From Thermodesulfobacteriales bacterium (GTDB lineage Bacteria > Desulfobacterota > Thermodesulfobacteria > Thermodesulfobacteriales > Thermodesulfatatoraceae): a stretch of DNA of 64,000 nucleotides. The DNA is taken from the NCBI GenBank assembly GCA_026988575.1, contig JALSKZ010000053.1, forward strand, positions 37,621-101,620, written 5' to 3'. A program made the position numbers and the translations under genes. The stretch's first letter is position 1. Each line of letters starts with the position of its first letter. Positions 49,626-58,585 of this stretch are shown here, piece after piece. Below the pieces are notes generated by a model. The model was not told the origin of the DNA and searched no databases. It was given only the letters and a program-made list of their open reading frames with translations.

Positions 49626-52427
49626 CTACCACTTTGCACACTCGCAGCAAAGCTTGAAATCGCAAAATTTACACTGTTTGCCTTCCGGAACGGCAAAAAA
49701 GGCCCGTGCGTAAAGTATATGGCGTACCAGATACTCTAGCATTTTGGGAAAACGTTGCTCAATAAAGGATAAAACTATCCCCTGATGGATGTGTTCAGGG
49801 CTAAACAGGGGTTTTTCTAAGTCCTGGCCCCCGGTGGCCAGTTTTACGTAAATAGCATTTTGCGTTTGTAAGTCTTTAGTTAAGAAGAGATAAAAGAAAA
49901 GTTGTATGTCGGGCATCCTTTCTTGAAAATCGAAGAATTCTTCTGCTCCTAATCCTTTAGGGGGATCGTAGGCGAGTAGTTTTTCTTCTATGTGCCGTGG
50001 GGAGTAGCCCTTGAGGAAGGAGCCGGTCTTATAATCTAAGACATGGAGTAGATCAGCGCGTTTTTCCAGGCGGTCTAGACGACCATAGAGGGCCAAATTT
50101 TCCCAACATAGCTGAATTTCTTTCTCTAAGGCCACAATAGTAAAGCCTTCTGCGTGCTTATCTTCCAAAAACTTAAGGTAGCGCTTTAGCCTAAATAAAG
50201 CCGTTTCTTCGATAAAAAAACGGCGTTCAGGGCCCAAACGCTGGTAAAGGGTGCTTTGGGTAAAATGTCTTTTAAAGAGCGCTTCTAGAGATTGGTAATC
50301 GTTGTGTTCACGGGGAAGGTAGAGTTTACCCTGCCAGGGCTGAAAATATTCTTCTAGGCAGTGGTGGACAATGTCTCCCAATTCTGCCGCGTCAAAGTTA
50401 GCCACCTCTTGAGGGGCGGAGAGGCCTAAGACGTAACGAAAATAAAATTTTACCGGACATTCCAGATATGTATTAAACAGGGTGGCTGAAAGACGAGGGT
50501 TCTTGAATAGAATCTCTTCTAGGGCCTCTTTTTCGGCCTGCCCTTTGGGTATTTCTTCTTTGCGGCGCCAAGATTTATCGTGTAAAACAAGCGGTATAGA
50601 AGAGACTAACTCGGGCAGGAGCTTTTGGGCCCTTTTTTCTTCTTCCCATAGCAGTTCTTCCAGGTAGCGACTGCGCAATTTTTTGCCCATAGCCTCGCCT
50701 TTACCGCTAACAGCGCTTTGATAGAACAAGAAAACCTCTTCACTCCCTTTTAACAGGCTAAAGAAATGATAACGTTGGATGGTTTCTTCGTTTTCTCTCA
50801 AAGGTAACCCCAATAGGGGTTTAATTCCTTCGGGCATTAAGGGATTTACCTCTTCCAAAGAGGGCAAGTAGCCTTCATTGGCATCCAGGATAAAAATTTT
50901 TTTAAAAGTAAGGAGGCGGGTTTCCAATAAGCCCATAACCTGTAGCCCCTCTAAGGGTTCACCCTCAAAAGGGGCGCGGGCCGTACGTAACAAATCGCGT
51001 AAAAAGGTAAAAAGGGTATTTTTTTTCAAGCTCTCTTTAGCAAAGGGGGCTTGTTCCAAAGTCGGTAAGATCTCTGTCTCTAGGGTATAGAAAAAGGCTC
51101 TCTCTACTAATACTTCGGGATTCTGGACTCCCTTTAAGAGATTTAACCGTGGATAGAGGACGGCCTCTAAGGTTTGTTTTATAGCCGAGGCCAGATTGTG
51201 GGTACAGGAGACGCTAAGCCACGGTCTTAAAACTTGGTTGTGAAACCACCGTAAGGCTGCCGCCGATGATTTAGGGGCTAAGGCCTCTAACTCTGACAGA
51301 CAAAGATAGGGACTTCCCCGTTCGCGCAAAGTAGTCTCAAGCCTTTGGAACAAGAGGTGTAACTCTTCACCCGCTGGTGTTTTAAGGCCCCGCATATAGG
51401 GGTGCTTTAAAAGCCTAAGATAGGCAGGGACATGGAGGCGATCTTCCTGGAGAGAAAGGGCCACCTCCATAAACAAGAGCAATAAATGGGCTAGGGGGGT
51501 CCGGAAAAGGGGATAGCCCAGGGTCACGTTTACCGGTAGGCCTTCGGGCAATTCGTAAAGCAAGGGGATCAGGTTTCCCGCTGCACACAAGAGAATCAAG
51601 GCCTCGTCAGGGGCCTTAACTTCTTGGGGTAAAAGCCTTCTTAAGGTTGCCAGTTCATGATGGATATCTGGGGCCTCGTAGAACTTAAAAGTTGGTCTTT
51701 TATAGGGAAAGGTATAGGTTTCCGTCGGGGCCTTAAAAAATTCCTGTTGTTTGCGTAATGCCTCGGGTAAGTTTGTGGGGTCTGCCTGCCACCAGAGGGT
51801 AGCTCCTCTATCCAGCCAGTGTTTAAAGAGTATTTGTTCGGCCTTGGTCAAGACAAAAAAACCGGCCAAGTGGAGGGGTTTGGGGGGAAAGTCTAATTCG
51901 GGGGCCCTTTCCGCTAAGAGTCGTAATCTTTGACCAGCAGTAATATAGCCTTTTTCCCGCAAGGCTTCGTTAAACTTTTGCTGGATATCACCAATGTGTT
52001 CCAAAAGGAGACGGGCTTCTTGGGGGACGTCTTCTTCGGGAGGGTAAGGTATGTTTTGGGCCTGTATCATTTCTTTTTCTAGAATTTCTAGTAATTCGGC
52101 CAGTCTAAGCCCCCAGGGGAAAAATCGATCGAAACTTTGGGCCACCTCGGCGAAAGGGGTTTTTTGGCGTACAAGATGCCACAAGAGCCAGGCCTGTTCG
52201 GTCTTTGAAAGGATGGGTTTGGGATCAATTCTTACCGCCAGCTCCTCCACTAGATCTACAAAACTAAATACTCGTGGAGGGATTTGGGGCTGGGGAGAAA
52301 GCCGATGAAGATAGTACCAAAAATAAAGCTTGGCCCTGCGGGTGGGGAAGACTACGATGGCAGACTGGTCTTTGAGTTCTTTAGCCAGGTTAACCAAAAA
52401 ATTTTGGGGCGGTAAAATCTTGATCAC
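49626..52427 (-). CDS. AddB-like PD-(D/E)XK exonuclease with Fe-S cluster motif
   Basis: The 933-aa protein has an N-terminal UvrD-like scaffold without a Walker A P-loop (V-V-F-P-T-R-R in its place), so the helicase half is inactive as a motor or of the AddB type. The C-terminal nuclease part has H-H-C-L-E, V-L-D-Y-K-T-G and four cysteines laid out as in the AddB iron-staple: C in L-E-C-P-V-K, then C-K-F-C...C-C-E-C. It should process double-strand ends for recombination with an AddA partner, which is not in this window. Start is GTG. It is upstream of trpC on the same strand. Confidence 0.85.
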   Translation of the reverse strand: MIKILPPQNFLVNLAKELKDQSAIVVFPTRRAKLYFWYYLHRLSPQPQIPPRVFSFVDLVEELAVRIDPKPILSKTEQAWLLWHLVRQKTPFAEVAQSFDRFFPWGLRLAELLEILEKEMIQAQNIPYPPEEDVPQEARLLLEHIGDIQQKFNEALREKGYITAGQRLRLLAERAPELDFPPKPLHLAGFFVLTKAEQILFKHWLDRGATLWWQADPTNLPEALRKQQEFFKAPTETYTFPYKRPTFKFYEAPDIHHELATLRRLLPQEVKAPDEALILLCAAGNLIPLLYELPEGLPVNVTLGYPLFRTPLAHLLLLFMEVALSLQEDRLHVPAYLRLLKHPYMRGLKTPAGEELHLLFQRLETTLRERGSPYLCLSELEALAPKSSAAALRWFHNQVLRPWLSVSCTHNLASAIKQTLEAVLYPRLNLLKGVQNPEVLVERAFFYTLETEILPTLEQAPFAKESLKKNTLFTFLRDLLRTARAPFEGEPLEGLQVMGLLETRLLTFKKIFILDANEGYLPSLEEVNPLMPEGIKPLLGLPLRENEETIQRYHFFSLLKGSEEVFLFYQSAVSGKGEAMGKKLRSRYLEELLWEEEKRAQKLLPELVSSIPLVLHDKSWRRKEEIPKGQAEKEALEEILFKNPRLSATLFNTYLECPVKFYFRYVLGLSAPQEVANFDAAELGDIVHHCLEEYFQPWQGKLYLPREHNDYQSLEALFKRHFTQSTLYQRLGPERRFFIEETALFRLKRYLKFLEDKHAEGFTIVALEKEIQLCWENLALYGRLDRLEKRADLLHVLDYKTGSFLKGYSPRHIEEKLLAYDPPKGLGAEEFFDFQERMPDIQLFFYLFLTKDLQTQNAIYVKLATGGQDLEKPLFSPEHIHQGIVLSFIEQRFPKMLEYLVRHILYARAFFAVPEGKQCKFCDFKLCCECAKW

Positions 52428-52504
52428 TTAAAACCCCACAAGGGTGTTTAGTTTAACTACCAAAACATTGATCTTTATCCAAAAAAAAGGTAGAAACAAG
52501 GGCT

Positions 52505-53038
52505 ATGGAAGAAAAAGTGCTCATGAGTGGGTCAGAGATTGATCGTGCGCTTACCCGCATAGCCCACCAAATTTTGGAAAGGAACCGAGGTTCCAAAAAT
52601 ATTGCGTTAATAGGTATCCGTACCGGGGGGGTCCCTCTGGCGGAGCGTTTACAACACAAAATCAGAGAAATAGAAGGGGTAAAAGTCCCTTTAGGGATCT
52701 TAGATATCAGTTTATATCGCGATGATTGGAGTCTTGCCTCTTCCCAGCCCGAGGTGCGTAGCACGGAAATCCCCTTTCCCGTGGATAATCTGGTAATAGT
52801 GCTGGTTGACGATGTAATCTTTACGGGGCGTACAGTCAGGGCCGCCTTAGATGCCCTGGTGGATTTTGGGCGTCCTAAAAAAGTAGAGCTGGCGGTGTTG
52901 GTTGACCGAGGCCACCGAGAGTTGCCTATTGAGCCTACTTATTGTGGCCTTACGGTTACTACCCTGCCCAATGAACATGTTACCGTGCGTCTAAAAGAAA
53001 TAAGTGGTGTAGATCAAGTTGTACTTGAGAGAAGATAA
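52505..53038 (+). CDS. pyrR: PyrR, pyrimidine operon attenuator / uracil phosphoribosyltransferase
   Basis: The 177-aa protein has the PRPP loop V-D-D-V-I-F-T-G-R-T-V-R-A-A and I-G-I-R-T-G-G-V-P-L, with D-R-G-H-R-E-L-P, as in PyrR. It senses UMP and binds pyr mRNA leaders in Gram-positives; here it may do so or serve mainly as UPRT. No pyr biosynthesis gene is adjacent. Its 3' end overlaps birA. Confidence 0.93.
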   Translation: MEEKVLMSGSEIDRALTRIAHQILERNRGSKNIALIGIRTGGVPLAERLQHKIREIEGVKVPLGILDISLYRDDWSLASSQPEVRSTEIPFPVDNLVIVLVDDVIFTGRTVRAALDALVDFGRPKKVELAVLVDRGHRELPIEPTYCGLTVTTLPNEHVTVRLKEISGVDQVVLERR

Positions 53039-53834
53039 TAAAAATAGAGGCAAAGACATACATTTTGCCAGGAGTTTGGCCACTAAGTGGTTAGGACAGC
53101 GGATTATCTTTTTTCGCGAAGTAGCGTCTACTCAAGATGAAGCCCGGAGGCTTTTTCCCTGTACTCCTTCGGGACTTGTAATCTGGGCCGATAGACAAAA
53201 GGCAGGCAGAGGGAGGCTTTCTCGAAAGTGGTTTTCTCCTCGGGGCAGCGGACTATATTTTTCTCTAATCCTCAAAGAGCCCCTTTTTCGGCCTCTTCCC
53301 CTCTACGGCCTAATTACGGCTATTGGTGTGGCCGAGGCCTTGGAAAAAGAAGTGGGTGTGTCTTTCCAATTAAAATGGCCCAATGATGTGCTCCTTAATG
53401 GTCGCAAGGTAGGGGGGATCCTCCTGGAGGCTCAAAAGGGGGGTATAATCGTTGGGGTGGGCATCAACGTAGGTCTACAGCGTAAAGAGATGCCCCCAGA
53501 AATAAAAGAAAAGGCCTCTTCTATCTTCCAGGAAACAGGGCTAGCTATAAGCCGGGCAAGATTGCTTCGTACCATTTTGAATCATCTGGAAGAGGCCTAC
53601 GAACTCCTTTTGGAGATGGGTTTTGAAGCTTTTCTACCCCGCTGGCAAAAAAGAGACGTGGCCTTTTTAGCGCGGGTGATATTACGTAGGGGAGACGAAG
53701 TTGTAAAGGGACTGGCGTTGGGTCCTGCCTCAGACGGTACTTTACTCTTAAAGACTGATTCTGGCCTAGTTCATGTGCATTCCGGTGAGATCCTCCTCTG
53801 GGAAATACCCGGTTGGGAGAACCAGGCTGCTTAG
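53019..53834 (+). CDS. birA: Biotin-[acetyl-CoA carboxylase] ligase, no DNA-binding domain
   Basis: The protein (about 271 aa from TTG 53019) has the catalytic G-R-G-R-L-S-R-K-W biotinyl-AMP loop, K-W-P-N-D-V-L-L-N-G-R-K-V-G-G-I-L and a C-terminal SH3-like domain. The N-terminal helix-turn-helix of E. coli BirA is missing, so it is not a repressor. No ATG is available; TTG 53019 or 53025, both inside the pyrR 3' end, are the candidates, implying coupled translation. Confidence 0.9.
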   Translation: MYLREDNKNRGKDIHFARSLATKWLGQRIIFFREVASTQDEARRLFPCTPSGLVIWADRQKAGRGRLSRKWFSPRGSGLYFSLILKEPLFRPLPLYGLITAIGVAEALEKEVGVSFQLKWPNDVLLNGRKVGGILLEAQKGGIIVGVGINVGLQRKEMPPEIKEKASSIFQETGLAISRARLLRTILNHLEEAYELLLEMGFEAFLPRWQKRDVAFLARVILRRGDEVVKGLALGPASDGTLLLKTDSGLVHVHSGEILLWEIPGWENQAA

Positions 53835-53894
53835 TTGACACGTAGTCTTTACCAATTAAATTCAAACTTATCTTCCTAGAAAGGTGATATACCA

Positions 53895-55202
53895 ATGACC
53901 ATCAGAGAAAAGGTTCAAAAAGGTGAACCCGTTCCCGAAATAGACCTTTGTGCTCTAAGGGAGGGCATTCCCAGCGAGAAGATCAAAAATATGATCCTTG
54001 AGGGTAAGGTAGTTATCCCCTCCAACCGCAAGAGTCATTTAAAACGTCCTTGTGCCATAGGGGCTGGTCTATCTACCAAAGTGAACGCCAACATAGGCAC
54101 TTCTCGAGACCTGCCCGATGTGGGCCCTGAGCTCAAGAAGCTAGAAATAGCCTTGGCTGCTGGAGCAGATACCATTATGGATCTTTCTACCGGGGGCCCT
54201 TTGGATGATATTCGAAAGGCCATCCGGGCAAACTGTCCTGTCCCTTTGGGCACTGTGCCCATCTATCAGGCAGCGGTGGAAGCGGTAGAACAACAAAAAA
54301 AGCCTATAGTGGAGATCACTGTAGAAGAGATCTTTCGGGTTATTCAAAAACAAGCCGAAGACGGCGTTGACTTTATGACCGTACACTGCGGGGTCACCCG
54401 GACCGTTCTAGAACGTTTTGAGAGCAAAGAGCGTATTTTGGGAGTGGTCTCGCGGGGAGGAGCCTTTTTGGTAGAATGGATGGTTTATAACCAAAAGGAA
54501 AATCCCCTTTACGAGAATTTTGATGAGCTCCTGGCCATTGCCAAGGAATACGAAATTACCCTTTCTTTGGGCGATGGTATTCGTCCGGGTTGTTTAGCAG
54601 ACGCAACCGATGGACCACAAATTCAGGAATTAATTATTTTGGGGGAGCTCACTTTACGGGCTTGGGAAGCAGGGGTCCAGGTCATGATAGAAGGCCCAGG
54701 TCATGTTCCTCTTGATCAGGTAGTAACCAACGTAAAATTGGAGAAGGCTTTATGTCATGGTGCCCCTTTTTACGTCCTCGGGCCTTTGGTAACTGATATA
54801 GCACCAGGTTATGACCATATAGGTTGTGCCATAGGGGGGGCCTTGGCCGCCGCGTCTGGGGCGGATTTTTTGTGTTACGTTACTCCTGCCGAACACCTGA
54901 GGTTACCCACTCTGGAAGATGTCCGCGAGGGGGTAATTGCCGCCCGTATAGCTGCCCATGCTGCTGATATAGCCAAAGGGGTGCCTGGGGCCCTAGAAAA
55001 AGACATAGAGATGGCCAAGGCGCGCTCTAGACTGGACTGGGAGACCCAAATAAAGCTCTCTATAGATCCAGAAAAGGCCCGCCGTTACCGTCTTGAAGGT
55101 GGTGTTTCGAAGGGTAAGGCCTGCACTATGTGCGGAGATTACTGTGCCATTAAGGTATATCAGCGGGCCCGGTCCAAAAAGTTTTTCCCTCAAGGTCATT
55201 AG
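53895..55202 (+). CDS. thiC: Phosphomethylpyrimidine synthase ThiC
   Basis: The 435-aa protein is a radical SAM thiamine enzyme with the C-terminal C-x2-C-x4-C cluster (C-T-M-C-G-D-Y-C). It converts AIR to HMP-P. It is the short ThiC form without the long N-terminal domain of proteobacterial types (about 600 aa). Only 60 bp separate it from birA, too short for a TPP riboswitch, so control is probably elsewhere. Confidence 0.96.
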   Translation: MTIREKVQKGEPVPEIDLCALREGIPSEKIKNMILEGKVVIPSNRKSHLKRPCAIGAGLSTKVNANIGTSRDLPDVGPELKKLEIALAAGADTIMDLSTGGPLDDIRKAIRANCPVPLGTVPIYQAAVEAVEQQKKPIVEITVEEIFRVIQKQAEDGVDFMTVHCGVTRTVLERFESKERILGVVSRGGAFLVEWMVYNQKENPLYENFDELLAIAKEYEITLSLGDGIRPGCLADATDGPQIQELIILGELTLRAWEAGVQVMIEGPGHVPLDQVVTNVKLEKALCHGAPFYVLGPLVTDIAPGYDHIGCAIGGALAAASGADFLCYVTPAEHLRLPTLEDVREGVIAARIAAHAADIAKGVPGALEKDIEMAKARSRLDWETQIKLSIDPEKARRYRLEGGVSKGKACTMCGDYCAIKVYQRARSKKFFPQGH

Positions 55203-55693
55203 GTAAATCTGTTTAAGATCCAGGTGATGATCTCGCTTTTCAGTTTCATATTGTCTTCTTCGGTTATATTGGTTAACCAACGCCTGACCCAGCGCTGTAG
55301 CCGATTAAAATGGGCCTGGTTAAGTTTTTCTCCGTAAACTAATTCTAGAGCTTGTAAATACCATATAAAAATAGCGTGCATGGGGATACATTGATATTCT
55401 AAGGTTATGGGGTAAAGGGCTTCGTAAAAGGCCCTGTTTATAAACTTGCGATCAGGTTCACTGCCAAACTTTTTGATTACCAAGCGGGAAACCCTTTTAT
55501 CTTCTTCCTCTTCGGTAATTTGAGGCTTTTTTTCTTGGAGGAGACGCAGGTTTTCGTTCAAGACCTCCATGCGTTCCTTATTTTGTTTGATTATCTCCTC
55601 CTGTAAAAAACCAAGAGCCAGTGGATTTTCACGCTCACGATAATATTTAGCTAATTTTTGCCGCAGAGCAGACTTTCTTGAACGACCGCCCAT
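55199..55693 (-). CDS. Hypothetical protein
   Basis: The 164-aa protein starts with a strong AGGAGAGG site and encodes a basic, helical N-terminal half (R-S-R-K-S-A-L-R-Q-K-L-A-K-Y-Y) with predicted coiled coil around residues 30-65, then an aromatic-rich helical half. No signal, membrane segment or recognised motif. Its 3' end overlaps thiC on the other strand by 4 bp. It is 78 bp downstream of pgsA and may share its transcript. Confidence 0.65.
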   Translation of the reverse strand: MGGRSRKSALRQKLAKYYRERENPLALGFLQEEIIKQNKERMEVLNENLRLLQEKKPQITEEEEDKRVSRLVIKKFGSEPDRKFINRAFYEALYPITLEYQCIPMHAIFIWYLQALELVYGEKLNQAHFNRLQRWVRRWLTNITEEDNMKLKSEIITWILNRFT

Positions 55694-55771
55694 TGTTTCA
55701 CCTCTCCTTCTACCAATCTTAACGTATCTAGCTTAAACAGAGCCTGCCGTCTTGGCAAGAAAAACCGGTTT

Positions 55772-56317
55772 TTATTTTGAATGAGGGCTGTGCATATATG
55801 TTTCCGATAGTCTTTGGAGACCAATATAGAGATAATGCAGCCCTGATAGGCAGGTTATGGCTGCGGTAAAAAGGAAGACCCAGGGCGCATAGGCATATTG
55901 AGGGCGCCATAGGATCAATACTATGGTGCAAATTTGGGCAAAAGTGGTCAACTTACCAGGCAGAGAAGGTCTTACTTCCAGTTTCTTTTTAAAGAAAGAG
56001 AGGATCAAAAAACCTATAAGGATAAAGACATCACGACTGACCACGATTACGGCCAACCAATCAGGGATAAGCTGTCGATAGGCAGCTACCGAGTATATAG
56101 AGTCTAACAGTAATTTATCAGCGATAGGATCCATTATGGCCCCCAGGTAAGTCTTTTGTCTTAGGGTGCGGGCCAAAAAACCGTCTAGGGCGTCACTTAT
56201 CCCTGCCGCCAAAAAAAACCATAAAGCCATGCGGTCGTAACCATGAAGTAGGTAGATAACGATCACGGGGATGAAAATTACGCGCAAAATGGTTATGGCG
56301 TTGGGTATATTGATCAT
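55772..56317 (-). CDS. pgsA: CDP-diacylglycerol-glycerol-3-phosphate 3-phosphatidyltransferase-like
   Basis: The 181-aa membrane protein has the CDP-alcohol phosphotransferase motif D-A-L-D-G-F-L-A-R followed at the right spacing by G-A-I-M-D-P-I-A-D-K, i.e. the four metal-binding Asp. About five or six helices. It makes phosphatidylglycerol phosphate; other members of the family cannot be ruled out but the opening N-I-P-N-A-I-T-I-L-R-V is typical of PgsA. It is divergent from lptD. Confidence 0.92.
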   Translation of the reverse strand: MINIPNAITILRVIFIPVIVIYLLHGYDRMALWFFLAAGISDALDGFLARTLRQKTYLGAIMDPIADKLLLDSIYSVAAYRQLIPDWLAVIVVSRDVFILIGFLILSFFKKKLEVRPSLPGKLTTFAQICTIVLILWRPQYAYAPWVFLFTAAITCLSGLHYLYIGLQRLSETYMHSPHSK

Positions 56318-56421
56318 CGAGCCTTTATAATCTAGCTCGCCATTATTCTCAAGCCTCTTATACTTGGCAATTTTCCTGTCTCTAGTATTTTCAACTTTGC
56401 ATACCCTAGGGGAGGGACTTA

Positions 56422-58533
56422 GTGTCTAGGTTTTATTTCTGGGTCTTTTCTTTGAGCCTACTATTTTTTATCTTGCTTGCTCCGGCACAGGCTTATTGGC
56501 GTATAAAAGCCCAAAAAATAATCTATTTGCCTTCTAAAGGTTTGCTTTTGGCCCAAGGCAAGGTCCGTTTAATAGGACACGGACTTTATATTTCCTGCCC
56601 TCGTTTGCGCTATAATTTAGCCCAGGCCCGCATAGTGCTATGGGGGCCCCTTCGGGTCGTTTCCTCTGGGGGAGATTATCTAGAAGCTAGCCGTGGGTGG
56701 TTGAACCTAAAGAAAAAAGAGGGAGAGGTAGAGGATGCCCATTTCTATTTAAATAAAAAGAAAGTTCACGTGATCGCTGCCCAAATAAAACGCCAGTCCG
56801 AAGGCTCCTATGTGGCCCACCAAGCCCTTATAACCACTTGTGAGGTTTGTCCAAGATGTAGCCCTTCGTGGAGTTTTCAGGCCAAGCGGCTTGTAATCAC
56901 CCCTACCGGGCAAGGTAAGGCCTACCACGTAACTTTTCGGGTACATAAGTGGCCTCTGTTTTATTCGCCTTATTTTGCCTTGGCCCTAAAGAGGTCACGC
57001 AAAACAGGTTTTTTATTCCCAAGGTTGACGCACGGCTCAAGAGAAGGTTTAGGTATAGAACTCCCCTTTTTTTGGGCGGTAAACGATAGTTTCGACCTGA
57101 CTTTTTTCCCTTACTACACCAAGAAAAAGGGGTTAATGAGTGGTTTAGAAGTAAGATATGCCCTAGGTAAAGAGAGCAAAGGTGTTTTTCGCTTCCGCTA
57201 TCTTCGCGATCGTGTCGCAGATGATGATTATCATAACGATGGTCTGGTCCGTAATAATCAAAATCGCTACTGGTTTACCGCTAAAATAGATCAATCTTTA
57301 GCTCCCGAGTGGATTTTGCGTCTGGATGCCGATATCCTCTCCGATCAAGATTTTTTATATGAATTTCAGGGGGGCAAACTGGGCTTTGAGGGAAGCCACA
57401 AGAGCTATTTGTATTTTTTTGGACGAGGTTTAGACGAAGAGAATAGCCCTTACCGAACAAACCGTCTTTGGCTCACCCATAGGAAAGATAGTCTCTTTTT
57501 GCAGACCAGCTTTACTTATTATGCCAGTGTGTATCCCCAGGAACAAAATAAACTTTTTATGCCGCTTTCTCGAACAGACTTTGCCTGGTTACTATCTCCT
57601 CTTTGGGGACCTTTTTCCGGGGCCTTATCCCTAAGACATACTTATTGGTGGCGTAAAGAAGGCTATAGAGGACAACGTCTTGAATTAAAGCCAGAAATTT
57701 CCCTGAGCCCCCACTTGTTTCCCTACGATTTAGAGCTTATCTATCGAGAACGAGCGGTATTTTATAGGCTAGATTGGCGGGAGGATAAAGGGAAAGAAAC
57801 CCTCTTCCGTCGAGGTTACGAACTAGAAGCCAAAACAGGCCTTTCCTGGTTTCGTGTCTATCCCTTTTCTCACGGGGGATTTTTGTCCTTGCGGCACAGC
57901 ATTAGACCTCAATTCCAGTATATTTATCGTTATCCTTTTAATCAAAAGGACCAGCCTTTATTCTCTGAGGCAGATAACTTGCCCTATCAAAATCTTATAC
58001 GTTATGGTCTGATACAATATTTTACCGCCAAGAAGAAGGGGCCTTCCGGTCCAGAATACTTTGACTTAGCCCGTATCTGGATTTACCAGAAATATGATTT
58101 TTCCGTATCCAAACAGCACTTTTCTAACGTCTTTTTAGATATGGATCTTTCCCTTCCTCAGAGACTTTATCTGCGCAATCAGGCTATATATAACCTATAC
58201 GGACAAGGCCTTGTTTCTTGGAACGTAACCAGTAGTTTCCACTATGGCCAAGGAGAATTCTGGCAGCTTGGTTATCGCTGGGATAAAGAGAATCATATAC
58301 GTCAATTAAGTATGGGCCTAAGGAAACATGTTTACGGGAATTTCTTTACCTCCCTCAACCTTAAGAAAAGTCTAGTTAGTGGCGAAACTATATCCTCACA
58401 ATGGAGTCTATCTTACGAAGCCCAATGTTGGAAGGCCAATTTCTTGGTGAGTAGCAATCCCTATGAAACAAGATACGCTTTATTTATCAATCTCTTAGGT
58501 GTTGGCGGCTATGGACGTGAGTTTGGTCCGTAA
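56422..58533 (+). CDS. lptD: LptD, outer-membrane LPS assembly protein
   Basis: The 703-aa protein has a signal peptide (cut near A-Q-A), an OstA-like beta-jellyroll domain (about 27-150), a Cys cluster C-E-V-C-P-R-C near 137-143 and a large C-terminal beta-barrel. The Cys may take part in the disulfides that gate LptD function. The start is GTG with GGGAGGG upstream. It inserts lipopolysaccharide in the outer leaflet, showing that the cell makes LPS. Confidence 0.92.
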   Translation: MSRFYFWVFSLSLLFFILLAPAQAYWRIKAQKIIYLPSKGLLLAQGKVRLIGHGLYISCPRLRYNLAQARIVLWGPLRVVSSGGDYLEASRGWLNLKKKEGEVEDAHFYLNKKKVHVIAAQIKRQSEGSYVAHQALITTCEVCPRCSPSWSFQAKRLVITPTGQGKAYHVTFRVHKWPLFYSPYFALALKRSRKTGFLFPRLTHGSREGLGIELPFFWAVNDSFDLTFFPYYTKKKGLMSGLEVRYALGKESKGVFRFRYLRDRVADDDYHNDGLVRNNQNRYWFTAKIDQSLAPEWILRLDADILSDQDFLYEFQGGKLGFEGSHKSYLYFFGRGLDEENSPYRTNRLWLTHRKDSLFLQTSFTYYASVYPQEQNKLFMPLSRTDFAWLLSPLWGPFSGALSLRHTYWWRKEGYRGQRLELKPEISLSPHLFPYDLELIYRERAVFYRLDWREDKGKETLFRRGYELEAKTGLSWFRVYPFSHGGFLSLRHSIRPQFQYIYRYPFNQKDQPLFSEADNLPYQNLIRYGLIQYFTAKKKGPSGPEYFDLARIWIYQKYDFSVSKQHFSNVFLDMDLSLPQRLYLRNQAIYNLYGQGLVSWNVTSSFHYGQGEFWQLGYRWDKENHIRQLSMGLRKHVYGNFFTSLNLKKSLVSGETISSQWSLSYEAQCWKANFLVSSNPYETRYALFINLLGVGGYGREFGP

Positions 58534-58585
58534 AGTTTCGTAAGAATAATTGACTCTTACACATTATACGCGTAGGCTAAAGATT

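Noticed and set aside
53835..53894. TPP riboswitch before thiC
   Set aside because: Only 60 bp lie between birA and thiC and no CUGAGA core or paired arms are present.
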